Source: an uncultured SAR92 cluster bacterium (GTDB lineage: Bacteria > Pseudomonadota > Gammaproteobacteria > Pseudomonadales > Porticoccaceae). From it: a DNA stretch of 64,000 nucleotides. A program made the translations under genes and the position numbers. Under the pieces are notes generated by a model, which saw only the letters and a program-made list of their open reading frames with translations, was not told the DNA's origin and did no database searches. Below are positions 17,224 through 25,478 of this stretch, piece by piece; position 1 is the stretch's first letter; each line of letters begins with the position of its first letter. The stretch spans positions 17,369 to 81,368 of the forward strand of contig CABZOI010000009.1 in NCBI GenBank assembly GCA_902527245.1, read 5' to 3'.

Positions 17224-17790
17224 ATGGATATTGGAGTTCCTGTAAAAGAGCTCGGCGAAATTGAAGTGGCGCCACTAATCGATGCGATCATGAATATCGA
17301 TACCGAGGCTTGGTTTGCCAACAATCACAGGCAGAACGCTTATGAGGTTCATGCCCAAACTCAGTCACTTGTAATGTTATTTGTTGACACCAAGGCTTGG
17401 CCAACTGTCAAAGTGACAAAAGAGAGTGCCTGGGATCAACTATCTGATGTTGCGTTACCAATTATGAACTCTATTTTGGAGAAATATTATCCTCCTGGTG
17501 GGAAGGTAATTAGAGCAATGGCTGCAAAGCTAGTATCGGGAGGAGTTATTAAGCCTCATGTTGATAGTCACCAGTCGTTTCACGTAGGACACAGAATCCA
17601 CATACCGATAACAGCCAATCCCAGAGTCCGTTTTATGATCGATGGACGACCTCATCGGTTTGAGATAGGAAAGGCATATGAGCTAAATAATCAGATTCAG
17701 CATAGCGTAATTAATAAAGGAAAAGATGATCGCATAAACTTTATATTCGATTACGTACCACCCGCTGAGCTAGAAAAGTTGGCCAGTTAG
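17224..17790 (+). CDS. aspartyl/asparaginyl beta-hydroxylase-like 2-oxoglutarate oxygenase
   Basis: A 188-residue protein of the Asp/Asn beta-hydroxylase (PF05118-like) fold. The Fe(II) ligands are His112 and Asp114 in PHVDSH and the distal His160 in NNQIQHSVIN. Arg170 (DDRINF) probably binds the 2-oxoglutarate carboxylate. A second basic patch, GHRIHIPI (122-129), is typical of the family. It is a compact, soluble, stand-alone catalytic domain. Such enzymes hydroxylate peptide Asp/Asn or small molecules; the substrate here is unknown. It has its own predicted promoter and converges with potC, whose end lies 16 nt away. Confidence 0.8.
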   Translation: MDIGVPVKELGEIEVAPLIDAIMNIDTEAWFANNHRQNAYEVHAQTQSLVMLFVDTKAWPTVKVTKESAWDQLSDVALPIMNSILEKYYPPGGKVIRAMAAKLVSGGVIKPHVDSHQSFHVGHRIHIPITANPRVRFMIDGRPHRFEIGKAYELNNQIQHSVINKGKDDRINFIFDYVPPAELEKLAS

Positions 17791-17806
17791 ACTCAAAACT
17801 TCTGCT

Positions 17807-18616
17807 TTACGCACCTCTGGTGGAGTTTTTTCGATGAATGATGTAGCCAGATATAAAAATCCCAATTCCGACTATCAATATAATCATTGTTGCTAGCGCG
17901 TTTACATCTGGAGTCACACCTAGTTTTATTTTTGAAAAAATAACCATCGGAAGCGTACTTGCGCCGGCACCTGAGGTGAAACTTGCAATTACAAGATCAT
18001 CCAAAGAAAGAGTGAAGGATAACAACCATCCTGAAATCATAGCAGGAGTAATGATAGGGATTGTTATGTCAATCAATACTTGATGCGGTTTTGCGCCTAA
18101 GTCTAAAGCGGCTTGAGCTAACGAGTGGTCCATGTCTGTTAATCTAGATTGAATAATTACAGCGACATATGCCATAGAGAACGTGATGTGCGCGAGAGTT
18201 ATCGTACTGGCGCCTCTGCTACCTGGCCACCCGATTAGTTCTTGCAAACTTACAAAGAATAGAAGTAGCGATAGGCCTGTAATCACCTCAGGCATTACAA
18301 GCGGCGCGCCTAGTAATCCACTAAATAATAAACGCCCTCTAAAATTACGAACTTGAGAAATGACAAGCCCTGCCATAGTTCCAAGAATCGTTGCAAAGGT
18401 TGCGCTTGTTGCTGCAATTCGAAGACTTAGTAATGAGGCCTCTATGATTTGTTCGTTGTTGAATAATTCTTCGTACCAGCGGAGAGAAAAGCCACCCCAA
18501 ACTGACATGATCGCCGAATTATTAAATGAGAAAAGGATTAAAATAAGTATCGGAACATACAAAAACGCGAAACCAAAACACATCCATGAAAAAATAAAGG
18601 TTGATGATCGATGCAT
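17807..18616 (-). CDS. potC: ABC transporter permease, PotC/PotI type
   Basis: A 269-residue inner-membrane permease of the polyamine importer class. Six hydrophobic segments are seen, beginning with FSWMCFGFAFLYVPILILIL. The EAA loop that contacts the ATPase is AALDLGAKPHQVLIDITIPII. It is the last gene of the leftward operon, 1 nt from potB. PotB/PotC pairs form the channel for putrescine or spermidine import; betaine-like or opine-like ligands also occur in this subfamily, so the ligand is not fixed by sequence. Confidence 0.88.
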   Translation of the reverse strand: MHRSSTFIFSWMCFGFAFLYVPILILILFSFNNSAIMSVWGGFSLRWYEELFNNEQIIEASLLSLRIAATSATFATILGTMAGLVISQVRNFRGRLLFSGLLGAPLVMPEVITGLSLLLFFVSLQELIGWPGSRGASTITLAHITFSMAYVAVIIQSRLTDMDHSLAQAALDLGAKPHQVLIDITIPIITPAMISGWLLSFTLSLDDLVIASFTSGAGASTLPMVIFSKIKLGVTPDVNALATMIILIVGIGIFISGYIIHRKNSTRGA

Positions 18617-18617
18617 T

Positions 18618-19532
18618 TTAGGTTGACCTTTGAAAGTATCTCTGGAACAACATTATTGGCATCACGACAATCAGTAGCAAAATTGTGGCAACTGATGAGG
18701 CAAGTGGCCAGTCTCTATTTATAAAAAATTCATCAAATAAAGTCCTTCCAATCATCAGAGAATCAATGCCACCAAGTAATGTTGGTATCACATACTCCCC
18801 AATCGCTGGAATAAATACTAGCAGAGAGCCAGCAATGATCCCTGGTTTTGTGAGTGGGAGAGTTACGTCGAAAAATTTTTGCCATTGCGTTGCACCGAGA
18901 TCTGAGGCAGCGTCCAATAATTTAGAGTCTAATTTTTCTATAGATGCATAAAGAGGAAGGATCATAAAAGGTATATATGTATAGACAATACCTAAATAAA
19001 CAGCTACGTCTGTGTAAAGAATCGCCAAAGGCTCATTAATTAGATTCAGACTAAGTAGTATCGAGTTCACAATACCATTTTTCCCAAGGATACCCATCCA
19101 GGCATATACTCGCAAAACGAAGGAAGTCCAGAATGGCAAGATTACCAACATTAACAGGATATTACGTTTTTCAGTTGATGCCCTTGCGATACCATAAGCG
19201 AGAGGATAACCGATTATAAGACATAAAATTGTTGAGATTGCGGCTACCTTTATCGATTTTAAATAGCTAATCCAATAAAGATTATCCTCAAGAATAAATA
19301 AGTAATTATCCCACGTTAGTTTGAGCCAGTTGGTAAAATTTTGGCTAAAATCAAAAATTTGTGAGTAGGGAGGCTGAGCTAGGATAGGTGTTGAAAAACT
19401 AATTTTAAAAACATAAAGAAATGGTATTAAAAAAAATAAAACTAGCCATAAATATGGAAAAACGATAAGTGCTCTTCTTAAAACACTATCTGTATCAATA
19501 GCTGAGAGAGCTGTTTTGGATTTTTTATTCAT
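18618..19532 (-). CDS. potB: ABC transporter permease, PotB/PotH type
   Basis: A 304-residue permease, partner of the downstream PotC-like protein. The first membrane segment (ALIVFPYLWLVLFFLIPFLY) is preceded by a polar N-terminus of about 27 residues. The EAA loop AASDLGATQWQKFFDVTLPLT contacts the ATPase. It starts 5 nt after potA and ends 1 nt before potC, so the permeases are made from one message. Length and order match Pot systems. Confidence 0.88.
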   Translation of the reverse strand: MNKKSKTALSAIDTDSVLRRALIVFPYLWLVLFFLIPFLYVFKISFSTPILAQPPYSQIFDFSQNFTNWLKLTWDNYLFILEDNLYWISYLKSIKVAAISTILCLIIGYPLAYGIARASTEKRNILLMLVILPFWTSFVLRVYAWMGILGKNGIVNSILLSLNLINEPLAILYTDVAVYLGIVYTYIPFMILPLYASIEKLDSKLLDAASDLGATQWQKFFDVTLPLTKPGIIAGSLLVFIPAIGEYVIPTLLGGIDSLMIGRTLFDEFFINRDWPLASSVATILLLIVVMPIMLFQRYFQRST

Positions 19533-19537
19533 AAGAT

Positions 19538-20692
19538 TTAATCTTTTAGAAACACGTTAGCATTTTGATGCCATGATAAGAAAATCTTATCCTTCCAATC
19601 CTTCTTAATTAATTCTGAGCGTTCAAAGTTTTGTGAACTTGCCAGGATAATACCGTGCTTTTCTGTTCTTACCCTGTATAGATTTCTGTCACCATAGTAT
19701 GCGAGACCTTCAATTTTCCCCTCTATAACAGAAACTTCATTATCAAGTGGTTTTTTCACGTTAATTGCTATTTTTTCAGGCCGAACTCCAATAATAACGG
19801 CATCTTTAGTATCAAATTGCTGGTTACTTTGCCCATATATGAAGCTGTTGCATGATTGAAGCTTCGCAATGGTCTTTTTTGTTTTTTGATCTTGACTGAT
19901 AATCTCGCCATCAAAAAAGTTTATCGAACCAAAAAAGTCTGCTGTGTATCTATTAATAGGCGTTTCATATATTTGAGACGGTGAACCGATTTGAATAAAC
20001 TCACCTTTATTCATTAAAGCGATCCGAGAGGAAAGGGTCATTGCTTCCTCTTGGTCATGAGTTACAACAATAAATGTCATATTCAACTCTGATTGCAAAT
20101 TCATAAGTTCAAATTGTGTCTGCTCTCGCAGTTTCTTATCCAAAGCAGCGAGAGGTTCATCGAGGAGTAAGACTTTTGGTTGTTTAACTAAGGCCCTTCC
20201 AAGAGCCACGCGTTGAAGTTGTCCGCCAGAGAGTTCATTTGGCATTCGATTATCAAGATTATCCAGTTGCACAAGTTTAATCATTGCGGCAACTTTGTCT
20301 TCAATAACTGATTTAGGAATATTTTCTTTTTTCAAACCATAAGCAATATTTTGAAAAACGCTCATATGTGGAAATACAGCATATGACTGAAACATCATAT
20401 TAATTGGTCTTTCATTCGCTGGGATATTGCTCATGTCAATACCATCGATAACAACTGAGCCTTGGTCAGGTATCTCCAGACCCGCAATTATTTTAAGAAG
20501 GGTAGATTTGCCGCAGCCAGACCCACCAAGAATGGTAAACAATTCCCCCTTATGGATATTTAAATTTACATTTTTTACCGCATTGGTGGCATTAAAGGTT
20601 TTTGAGATTCCGTCTATTTGGATAAATGCATCTCTACTCTTTGAGTTAATGCTCTCATTAAGTGATTTACTTTTCGAGAATAGTTTACTCAT
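19538..20692 (-). CDS. potA: ABC transporter ATPase, PotA type
   Basis: A 384-residue ATPase energising the importer. Walker A is GGSGCGKS at about 56-63, the signature is LSGGQLQRVALGRAL, and Walker B is LLLDEPLAALD, followed by the switch His in VVTHDQEEAM. The C-terminal 130 residues form the TOBE regulatory domain typical of PotA (GVRPEKIAI). The N-terminal extension of about 25 residues (Ser/Lys-rich) before the nucleotide-binding domain is longer than usual. It lies between the binding-protein gene and potB. Confidence 0.9.
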   Translation of the reverse strand: MSKLFSKSKSLNESINSKSRDAFIQIDGISKTFNATNAVKNVNLNIHKGELFTILGGSGCGKSTLLKIIAGLEIPDQGSVVIDGIDMSNIPANERPINMMFQSYAVFPHMSVFQNIAYGLKKENIPKSVIEDKVAAMIKLVQLDNLDNRMPNELSGGQLQRVALGRALVKQPKVLLLDEPLAALDKKLREQTQFELMNLQSELNMTFIVVTHDQEEAMTLSSRIALMNKGEFIQIGSPSQIYETPINRYTADFFGSINFFDGEIISQDQKTKKTIAKLQSCNSFIYGQSNQQFDTKDAVIIGVRPEKIAINVKKPLDNEVSVIEGKIEGLAYYGDRNLYRVRTEKHGIILASSQNFERSELIKKDWKDKIFLSWHQNANVFLKD

Positions 20693-20714
20693 TATTTATA
20701 AAACCAGATTTTGA

Positions 20715-21866
20715 TCATAGTCCCGTTTTAATTCTAGTCCAGGTCCGTGATCTCTTTCTTTCCTCCTTTGGAGACAAAACTTGGGAAGTTTGCAGCCTAT
20801 CAAGTGTTTTCTTGTCGGGATAGATAGCATTGTCTTCAGTGAGTCTTTTGTCAACTAACGGTGTGGCAGATTTATTTGCGTTTGCATATCCAATGTAATC
20901 ACTTGTTGCTGCAATCACTTCAGGTCGGAGCATATAGTTCAAAAAAAGATATGCATTATCAATATGTTTCGCATCAGAGGGTACATAGATATTGTCAAAC
21001 CACATTTCAGAACCCTCTTTAGGAACTATATATTGAAGGTTAATTTTTAAACCTGCATCACGAGCTCTTTGATTTGCAACTGAGTAATCTCCTGACCAAC
21101 CCATTGCGATACAGACCTCTTCATTGGGAAGATCGAGTAATAATTTGGTAGAGCTAAAATAAGTGATGTATGGCCTTACCGATTTGAGGAGTTTTTCAAC
21201 ATCCTTTAAATGATCTAGATCAACAGAATTTGCTGGATATCCAAGGTAGATCATTGCCATTGGTATAACAGTCAATGCATCATCCAAGAAAGAAACACCG
21301 CAATCAGCAAATTTGGAAATCACGTTAGGATCAAAAATAATAGCTCCGCTATCCGTCGGCGGATTTTCCATCCGTTTTTTGATCATATCGACATTGTAGA
21401 TTATGCCAGCTGACCCCCAAAAAAATGGTACACCGATGAGATCATTCGAGTAGTTTTGACTAATTTTGTCGACTAAATTTGGATCTAAATGCCGCCAATT
21501 TGGCAGCTTTTTCATATCTATCTTATGAAGAATTCCAGTCGGCACCAGTCTTGACGCACTTGATGCGGCGTGAACAATGATATCGTAACCACTCTTCCCT
21601 GTAAGCAGTTTTGTATCAACCATCTCACTTGAATCGTATGTATCATATGTAATGTCAATGCCAAATTCGCGTTCAAAATTCAAAAGAGCATCGGGATTTA
21701 TATAATCTGCCCAGTTGTAAATATGTAGCTTTTTTGGCGTCAGGCTCGCATTTTTTATCAGCATTTCTTCTGTGAAAATGGCGTCTGAATATGCATTGAT
21801 TACTAGCGCGACATTTAAAAATAGACCTAAAAAAAAGTGATGAAATAAGGCTTCCTGTTTTATCAA
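20715..21866 (-). CDS. potD: periplasmic polyamine-type binding protein, PotD/PotF family
   Basis: A solute-binding protein of about 383 residues that delivers ligand to PotABC. A signal peptide with a hydrophobic core (FFLGLFLNVALVINAYSDA) is followed by the mature start LHIYNWADYINPDALLNFE, characteristic of PotD/PotF. Trp and acidic residues that cradle the amine in this family are seen in NWADY and GWSGDY. I prefer the TTG at 21866, which has GAGG 9 nt upstream inside the end of the acyl-CoA dehydrogenase gene; a TTG at 21881 would add five residues. No lipobox is seen. Similar proteins also bind other cationic or zwitterionic ligands. Confidence 0.84.
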   Translation of the reverse strand: MIKQEALFHHFFLGLFLNVALVINAYSDAIFTEEMLIKNASLTPKKLHIYNWADYINPDALLNFEREFGIDITYDTYDSSEMVDTKLLTGKSGYDIIVHAASSASRLVPTGILHKIDMKKLPNWRHLDPNLVDKISQNYSNDLIGVPFFWGSAGIIYNVDMIKKRMENPPTDSGAIIFDPNVISKFADCGVSFLDDALTVIPMAMIYLGYPANSVDLDHLKDVEKLLKSVRPYITYFSSTKLLLDLPNEEVCIAMGWSGDYSVANQRARDAGLKINLQYIVPKEGSEMWFDNIYVPSDAKHIDNAYLFLNYMLRPEVIAATSDYIGYANANKSATPLVDKRLTEDNAIYPDKKTLDRLQTSQVLSPKEERKRSRTWTRIKTGL

Positions 21867-21867
21867 G

Positions 21868-23028
21868 TTACATTTCCTCAAGGCCCCGTTTTTTTAGGGC
21901 TCTTGCTATAACCATGCGCTGAATTTCACTGCTACCCTCCCAAATTCTATCGACTCGAACCTCACGAAAAAAACGCTCTACAGCGTTATCTCTCCGATAA
22001 CCTCTACCTCCCCAAATTTGCAAACACCGATCTGCCACTCTGTTTGCCATCTCAGTTGTATATAACTTCACCATCGAACATTTTGCATGCAACGATTTGA
22101 GATCATCATCCTTGTCATGTGACGCCGCAGCTTCATAGACCATAAGTTTTGAAGCCCAAAGCTCTGTCACGCTGTCTGCCAGATAAAATTGTATAGCCTG
22201 TTTGTCAATTAGTTTTTCATTTTGTATTTCTCGAGATAATGCCCAAGATGTTGCCTCCTCAATCATCCTTCCTGCCGCACCTAACATTCTCGCAGCAATG
22301 GTTAATCTCTCGTGTCGAAACCAACTTCTACTATAATCCATTCCACTATTTCCACCCCCAATGACATCCTTATCTGCTACGAAAACATTTTTGAATTGAT
22401 AGGTAGGATGGTGAGAAGGAAACGTATGCGAAAAAAGTGGATTTTCAATCATCGAGACGCCATCACTATCTATATTTACAAAAAATAAAGCGTCACCTTT
22501 CCCTTCAATTTTTGCCTGAAGAAAGAAGAAATCTGCAAGATTTGCGGTTGTTACAAACCATTTTTCACCATTAATCATATATCCTCCAGGCACTTTCGTA
22601 GCTGAAGTATTTACTGTCTCATATGATCCAGATTCTGCCTCTGTAATTGCATAACATTCTCTCAACGAGCCTTCCATCAGGCCTTTGAGATAATGATCTA
22701 TTTGATAATCATTGTCTCTACATGCTTCAAACATCCAGCTTTGAGCCTCAGGAAAGCACCAGCATAAGGCATTGGTTACTCGCCCGAGTTCTTCCCAAAT
22801 AGCGACCTGTTCGACCATCGAAAGGTTCAATCCTCCATATTCCAACGGTACATCCATTTTGGATAACCCCATCTCTATGGCTTTTGCGTGCATTTTCATT
22901 GAGGCGTCATTAGGAATGACGCCATTGTTCATTTCTGCTTCAATCTCCCATGGGATTAGATACTCATCAATGAATGAGCGCATTTTTTTTTGCCATTGTA
23001 GTGTTGCTTTATTATGTTTTATTTTCAT
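21868..23028 (-). CDS. acyl-CoA dehydrogenase family flavoprotein
   Basis: A 386-residue acyl-CoA dehydrogenase with the usual domain order (helical, beta, helical). FAD-binding and acyl-contact motifs include CYAITEAESGS (about 125), KWFVTTANLADFFF and the C-terminal IWEGSSEIQRMVIAR, where the family's catalytic Glu region lies. Between the TetR gene and a Pot importer, it more likely acts on the CoA ester of the imported compound (as CaiA does on crotonobetainyl-CoA) than in general beta-oxidation. That is inference from context, supported by an acyl-CoA synthetase in the divergent arm (28232). It ends next to the preferred potD start. Confidence 0.86.
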   Translation of the reverse strand: MKIKHNKATLQWQKKMRSFIDEYLIPWEIEAEMNNGVIPNDASMKMHAKAIEMGLSKMDVPLEYGGLNLSMVEQVAIWEELGRVTNALCWCFPEAQSWMFEACRDNDYQIDHYLKGLMEGSLRECYAITEAESGSYETVNTSATKVPGGYMINGEKWFVTTANLADFFFLQAKIEGKGDALFFVNIDSDGVSMIENPLFSHTFPSHHPTYQFKNVFVADKDVIGGGNSGMDYSRSWFRHERLTIAARMLGAAGRMIEEATSWALSREIQNEKLIDKQAIQFYLADSVTELWASKLMVYEAAASHDKDDDLKSLHAKCSMVKLYTTEMANRVADRCLQIWGGRGYRRDNAVERFFREVRVDRIWEGSSEIQRMVIARALKKRGLEEM

Positions 23029-23044
23029 TAGATTTGATGCCTGT

Positions 23045-23665
23045 TTACGTCATCGTAAAGTTATTTGGAAATTGTGTCTTTAGATAGTGCATCGCAATAG
23101 TTTTCGCATCATCTGCCTTAAAAGATTTAGGTGTTAGTAGTAAAGCTAGCCACAGACCATCTGAGAGAGCGGTATAACATGTACATACAAGTTCAGGATC
23201 TACTGATTGGTAATTTTGCTCATTTTTTAAAATTGAAAACAGTTGAGTTAAATTTTGCGCTATTTCGTCAATATAATCTGCGCAAATCGAGTGATAAGTT
23301 GGCCTGGATTTAGTTTCACCCCAAAATGCAAACCAAACAGCAAGCTTGTTTCGATCTGCGATTGCTCTGCTAAAATCAAATGCAACATGAGCTCGAATTT
23401 TTTCCTCTGTCGACAAATTTTCATTGAAAAAAATCTTATCCAAACCGTTTCTATACTCATCAGTAATGAATCGGAGAGTTTCCACGAGGAGTTTTTCTTT
23501 TGTCTCAAAATGCAGATTTACAATCCCAAGACTTAAGCCAGCAAGTTTAGTAACATCTGCCATTGTGGTTCCTGACAGACCATTCTTTGCGATGCATTTG
23601 ATCGTTGCTTTAATAAGTTGTTTTCTTCTGGTTTTTGCGGGCAACGATCTAGGAGTTTCACTCAT
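23045..23665 (-). CDS. TetR/AcrR-family regulator, BetI-like
   Basis: A 206-residue repressor. The N-terminal helix-turn-helix region (RRKQLIKATIKCIAKNGL, then TTMADVTKLAGLSLGIVNLHF) and the following FAFWGET segment are close in pattern to BetI, the choline/betaine regulator. It is first in the leftward operon with the acyl-CoA dehydrogenase and Pot genes and is read divergently from the flavoprotein cassette. A perfect palindrome in the shared intergenic region is its probable operator, implying autoregulation and control of both arms. The inducer is unknown. Confidence 0.85.
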   Translation of the reverse strand: MSETPRSLPAKTRRKQLIKATIKCIAKNGLSGTTMADVTKLAGLSLGIVNLHFETKEKLLVETLRFITDEYRNGLDKIFFNENLSTEEKIRAHVAFDFSRAIADRNKLAVWFAFWGETKSRPTYHSICADYIDEIAQNLTQLFSILKNEQNYQSVDPELVCTCYTALSDGLWLALLLTPKSFKADDAKTIAMHYLKTQFPNNFTMT

Positions 23666-23762
23666 TTTGACCCTCTACATAGTTCTTAACAAAATAAGTC
23701 TTTTAGTTAGAAACATTAAACCATCAATCGAAGCGGTGCAACCAAAATACCGCCTTTAAATG

Positions 23763-23780
23763 AATGAATAGTTATTCATT
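23763..23780. promoter_or_regulatory. 18-bp palindrome, probable TetR operator
   Basis: AATGAATA-GT-TATTCATT is a perfect palindrome with 8-bp arms and a 2-nt centre. It lies 98 bp from the TetR start and 82 bp from the flavoprotein start, within the 196-bp divergent region. Size and symmetry suit a TetR dimer. No second copy was seen in front of the cassette at 2876. Confidence 0.6.
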
Positions 23781-23861
23781 TGTGATGGACATCGGTATTG
23801 TTTTTTGGCATCCTCGTAACATAAATTACAAAAGTCACGACATCTTGTCATAGGGATATTT

Positions 23862-25478
23862 ATGCAAAAATACGATGCGATTGTTATCGGTGCGGGCCAC
23901 AATGGTTTAACCAATGCTGCGTATCTGGCGAAGGCCGGATTAGATGTGTTAGTGGTAGAAAAAAATGACTACATTGGAGGTGCCGCAGTAAGCCGTGAAC
24001 TCTACCCAGATTGGAAATACTCGAACTGCTCATATGTATGTAGTTTGTTAAGACCTGAGATAATGAGGGACCTCCAACTCCCGAGACATGGTCTTCAAGT
24101 AGTTCCATATGGTGGTGGTGTAACGTTTATGCAAAATGGCGATTATTACGGGAATCATGCGGATCATGAGAGGCAATACCGTGAAATAGCAAGGCACTCC
24201 AAGAGGGATGCAAATGCTTATGATCGATATGAAGCAGATGTAATGAAGCAAACTCGCTTGATTCGACCATTTTTAATGAGAACACCACCAGATCCAACAT
24301 CATTAAAGCCAAAAGATTTGAAAGAATTAGCGTTATTGGCAAGTTCATTCGGAAGTATGGGAGAGGAAGGCTTAGCTGATACGATGAGATTCTGGACGAT
24401 GAGTATTGGAGATTTTTTAGATGAATATTTTGAATCTGATGTGATTAAAGCCCATCTTGCAGGTAGTGGAATAATTGGAACTGCACTTGGAGTGTACTCT
24501 CCGGGGACCGCATATGTTCTGCTTCATCACTATATGGGTGATGTTGATGGATCAGTTGGCGCTTGGGGATTTGCAAGAGGCGGTATGGGAGCAGTTTCTA
24601 ACTCTCTCGCATCTTCATTTCAATCCTTTGGTGGGAAGATTCAGCGTAATGCAGAAGTGGATCAAATTATTGTTAAGAATGGAAAAGCAGCCGGCGTTGC
24701 TCTGAGTAATGGTGATGAGATTTATGCTAACACGGTCGTCTCGAACCTAGATCCAAAAAGAACATTCTTGAAGATAATGGATGAAAAAGATTTGCCATCA
24801 GACGTCGTTTCTAAGGCAAGAAATTTCAAGATAAGAGGGTCATCTGGCAAGCTAAACATAGCACTTGACGGACTACCTACTTTTACTGGATTGCCCAAAG
24901 ATAGTCCCCTTTGTCTTGGCGAGAAGCATTTTAGTGATTCATTGACAAGAATGGAAAGAGCATATGATGACTGGAAAAACGAAACTTGGTCCAAGGATCC
25001 GTATGTCGACATGCTTATACCTACACAGGTAGATCCCACAATGGCACCACCAGGCAAACATATGATGTCTGTTTTTGTGCAATATGCTCCACCAAAAATA
25101 GATGGTAGAGAATGGAGAGATGAAGATAAAGACGGTTTTGCGAAATCAGTAATTGATCAAATCGCTAATTATAGTCCTGATTTTAAGGATCTTATTTTGC
25201 ATTGTGAGGTCAGGACTCCTCAAGATATTGAAAACGAAGTTGGTTTGACCGAAGGGAATATTTTCATGGGTGAATTAACTTTTGATCAGCTTTTATTTAA
25301 CAGACCATTTCCAGGTTATGCACAATATAGGGGGCCGGTTAAGGGTATGTATATGTGTGGATCGGGAACTCATCCAGGCGGAGGCGTAATGGCTGCGCCC
25401 GGCGCTAATGCAGCGCGAGAAATTTTATATGACTTAAAGCAGACGAATACAGTTCCGGAGGGTTATGCTGATGATTGA
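23862..25478 (+). CDS. CrtI/phytoene-desaturase-like FAD oxidoreductase, cassette 2 copy A
   Basis: A 538-residue COG1233 flavoprotein, paralogue of 2876-4489. The FAD motif GAGHNG is at about residues 9-14 and the C-terminal motif is CGSGTHPGGGVMAAPGANAAREI. It differs from the cassette 1 protein at this C-terminal contact (CGSGT against CSSSN), a possible substrate or redox difference. It is the first gene of the rightward operon, read from the region holding the TetR-type palindrome. It overlaps the next gene by 8 nt. Oxidation of an imported amine or its derivative is inferred from the neighbouring importer and GcvT-like gene, not from a known family function. Confidence 0.85.
   Translation: MQKYDAIVIGAGHNGLTNAAYLAKAGLDVLVVEKNDYIGGAAVSRELYPDWKYSNCSYVCSLLRPEIMRDLQLPRHGLQVVPYGGGVTFMQNGDYYGNHADHERQYREIARHSKRDANAYDRYEADVMKQTRLIRPFLMRTPPDPTSLKPKDLKELALLASSFGSMGEEGLADTMRFWTMSIGDFLDEYFESDVIKAHLAGSGIIGTALGVYSPGTAYVLLHHYMGDVDGSVGAWGFARGGMGAVSNSLASSFQSFGGKIQRNAEVDQIIVKNGKAAGVALSNGDEIYANTVVSNLDPKRTFLKIMDEKDLPSDVVSKARNFKIRGSSGKLNIALDGLPTFTGLPKDSPLCLGEKHFSDSLTRMERAYDDWKNETWSKDPYVDMLIPTQVDPTMAPPGKHMMSVFVQYAPPKIDGREWRDEDKDGFAKSVIDQIANYSPDFKDLILHCEVRTPQDIENEVGLTEGNIFMGELTFDQLLFNRPFPGYAQYRGPVKGMYMCGSGTHPGGGVMAAPGANAAREILYDLKQTNTVPEGYADD

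Noticed and set aside
17795..17830. Terminator hairpin at the potC end (CACC-TCT-GGTG before a T-run)
   Set aside because: The stem is only 4 bp and lies within the potC coding end; too weak to call.
23424..23759. 111-codon plus-strand frame opposite the TetR gene
   Set aside because: It is antisense to a well-supported regulator gene, lacks family features and has no ribosome site.
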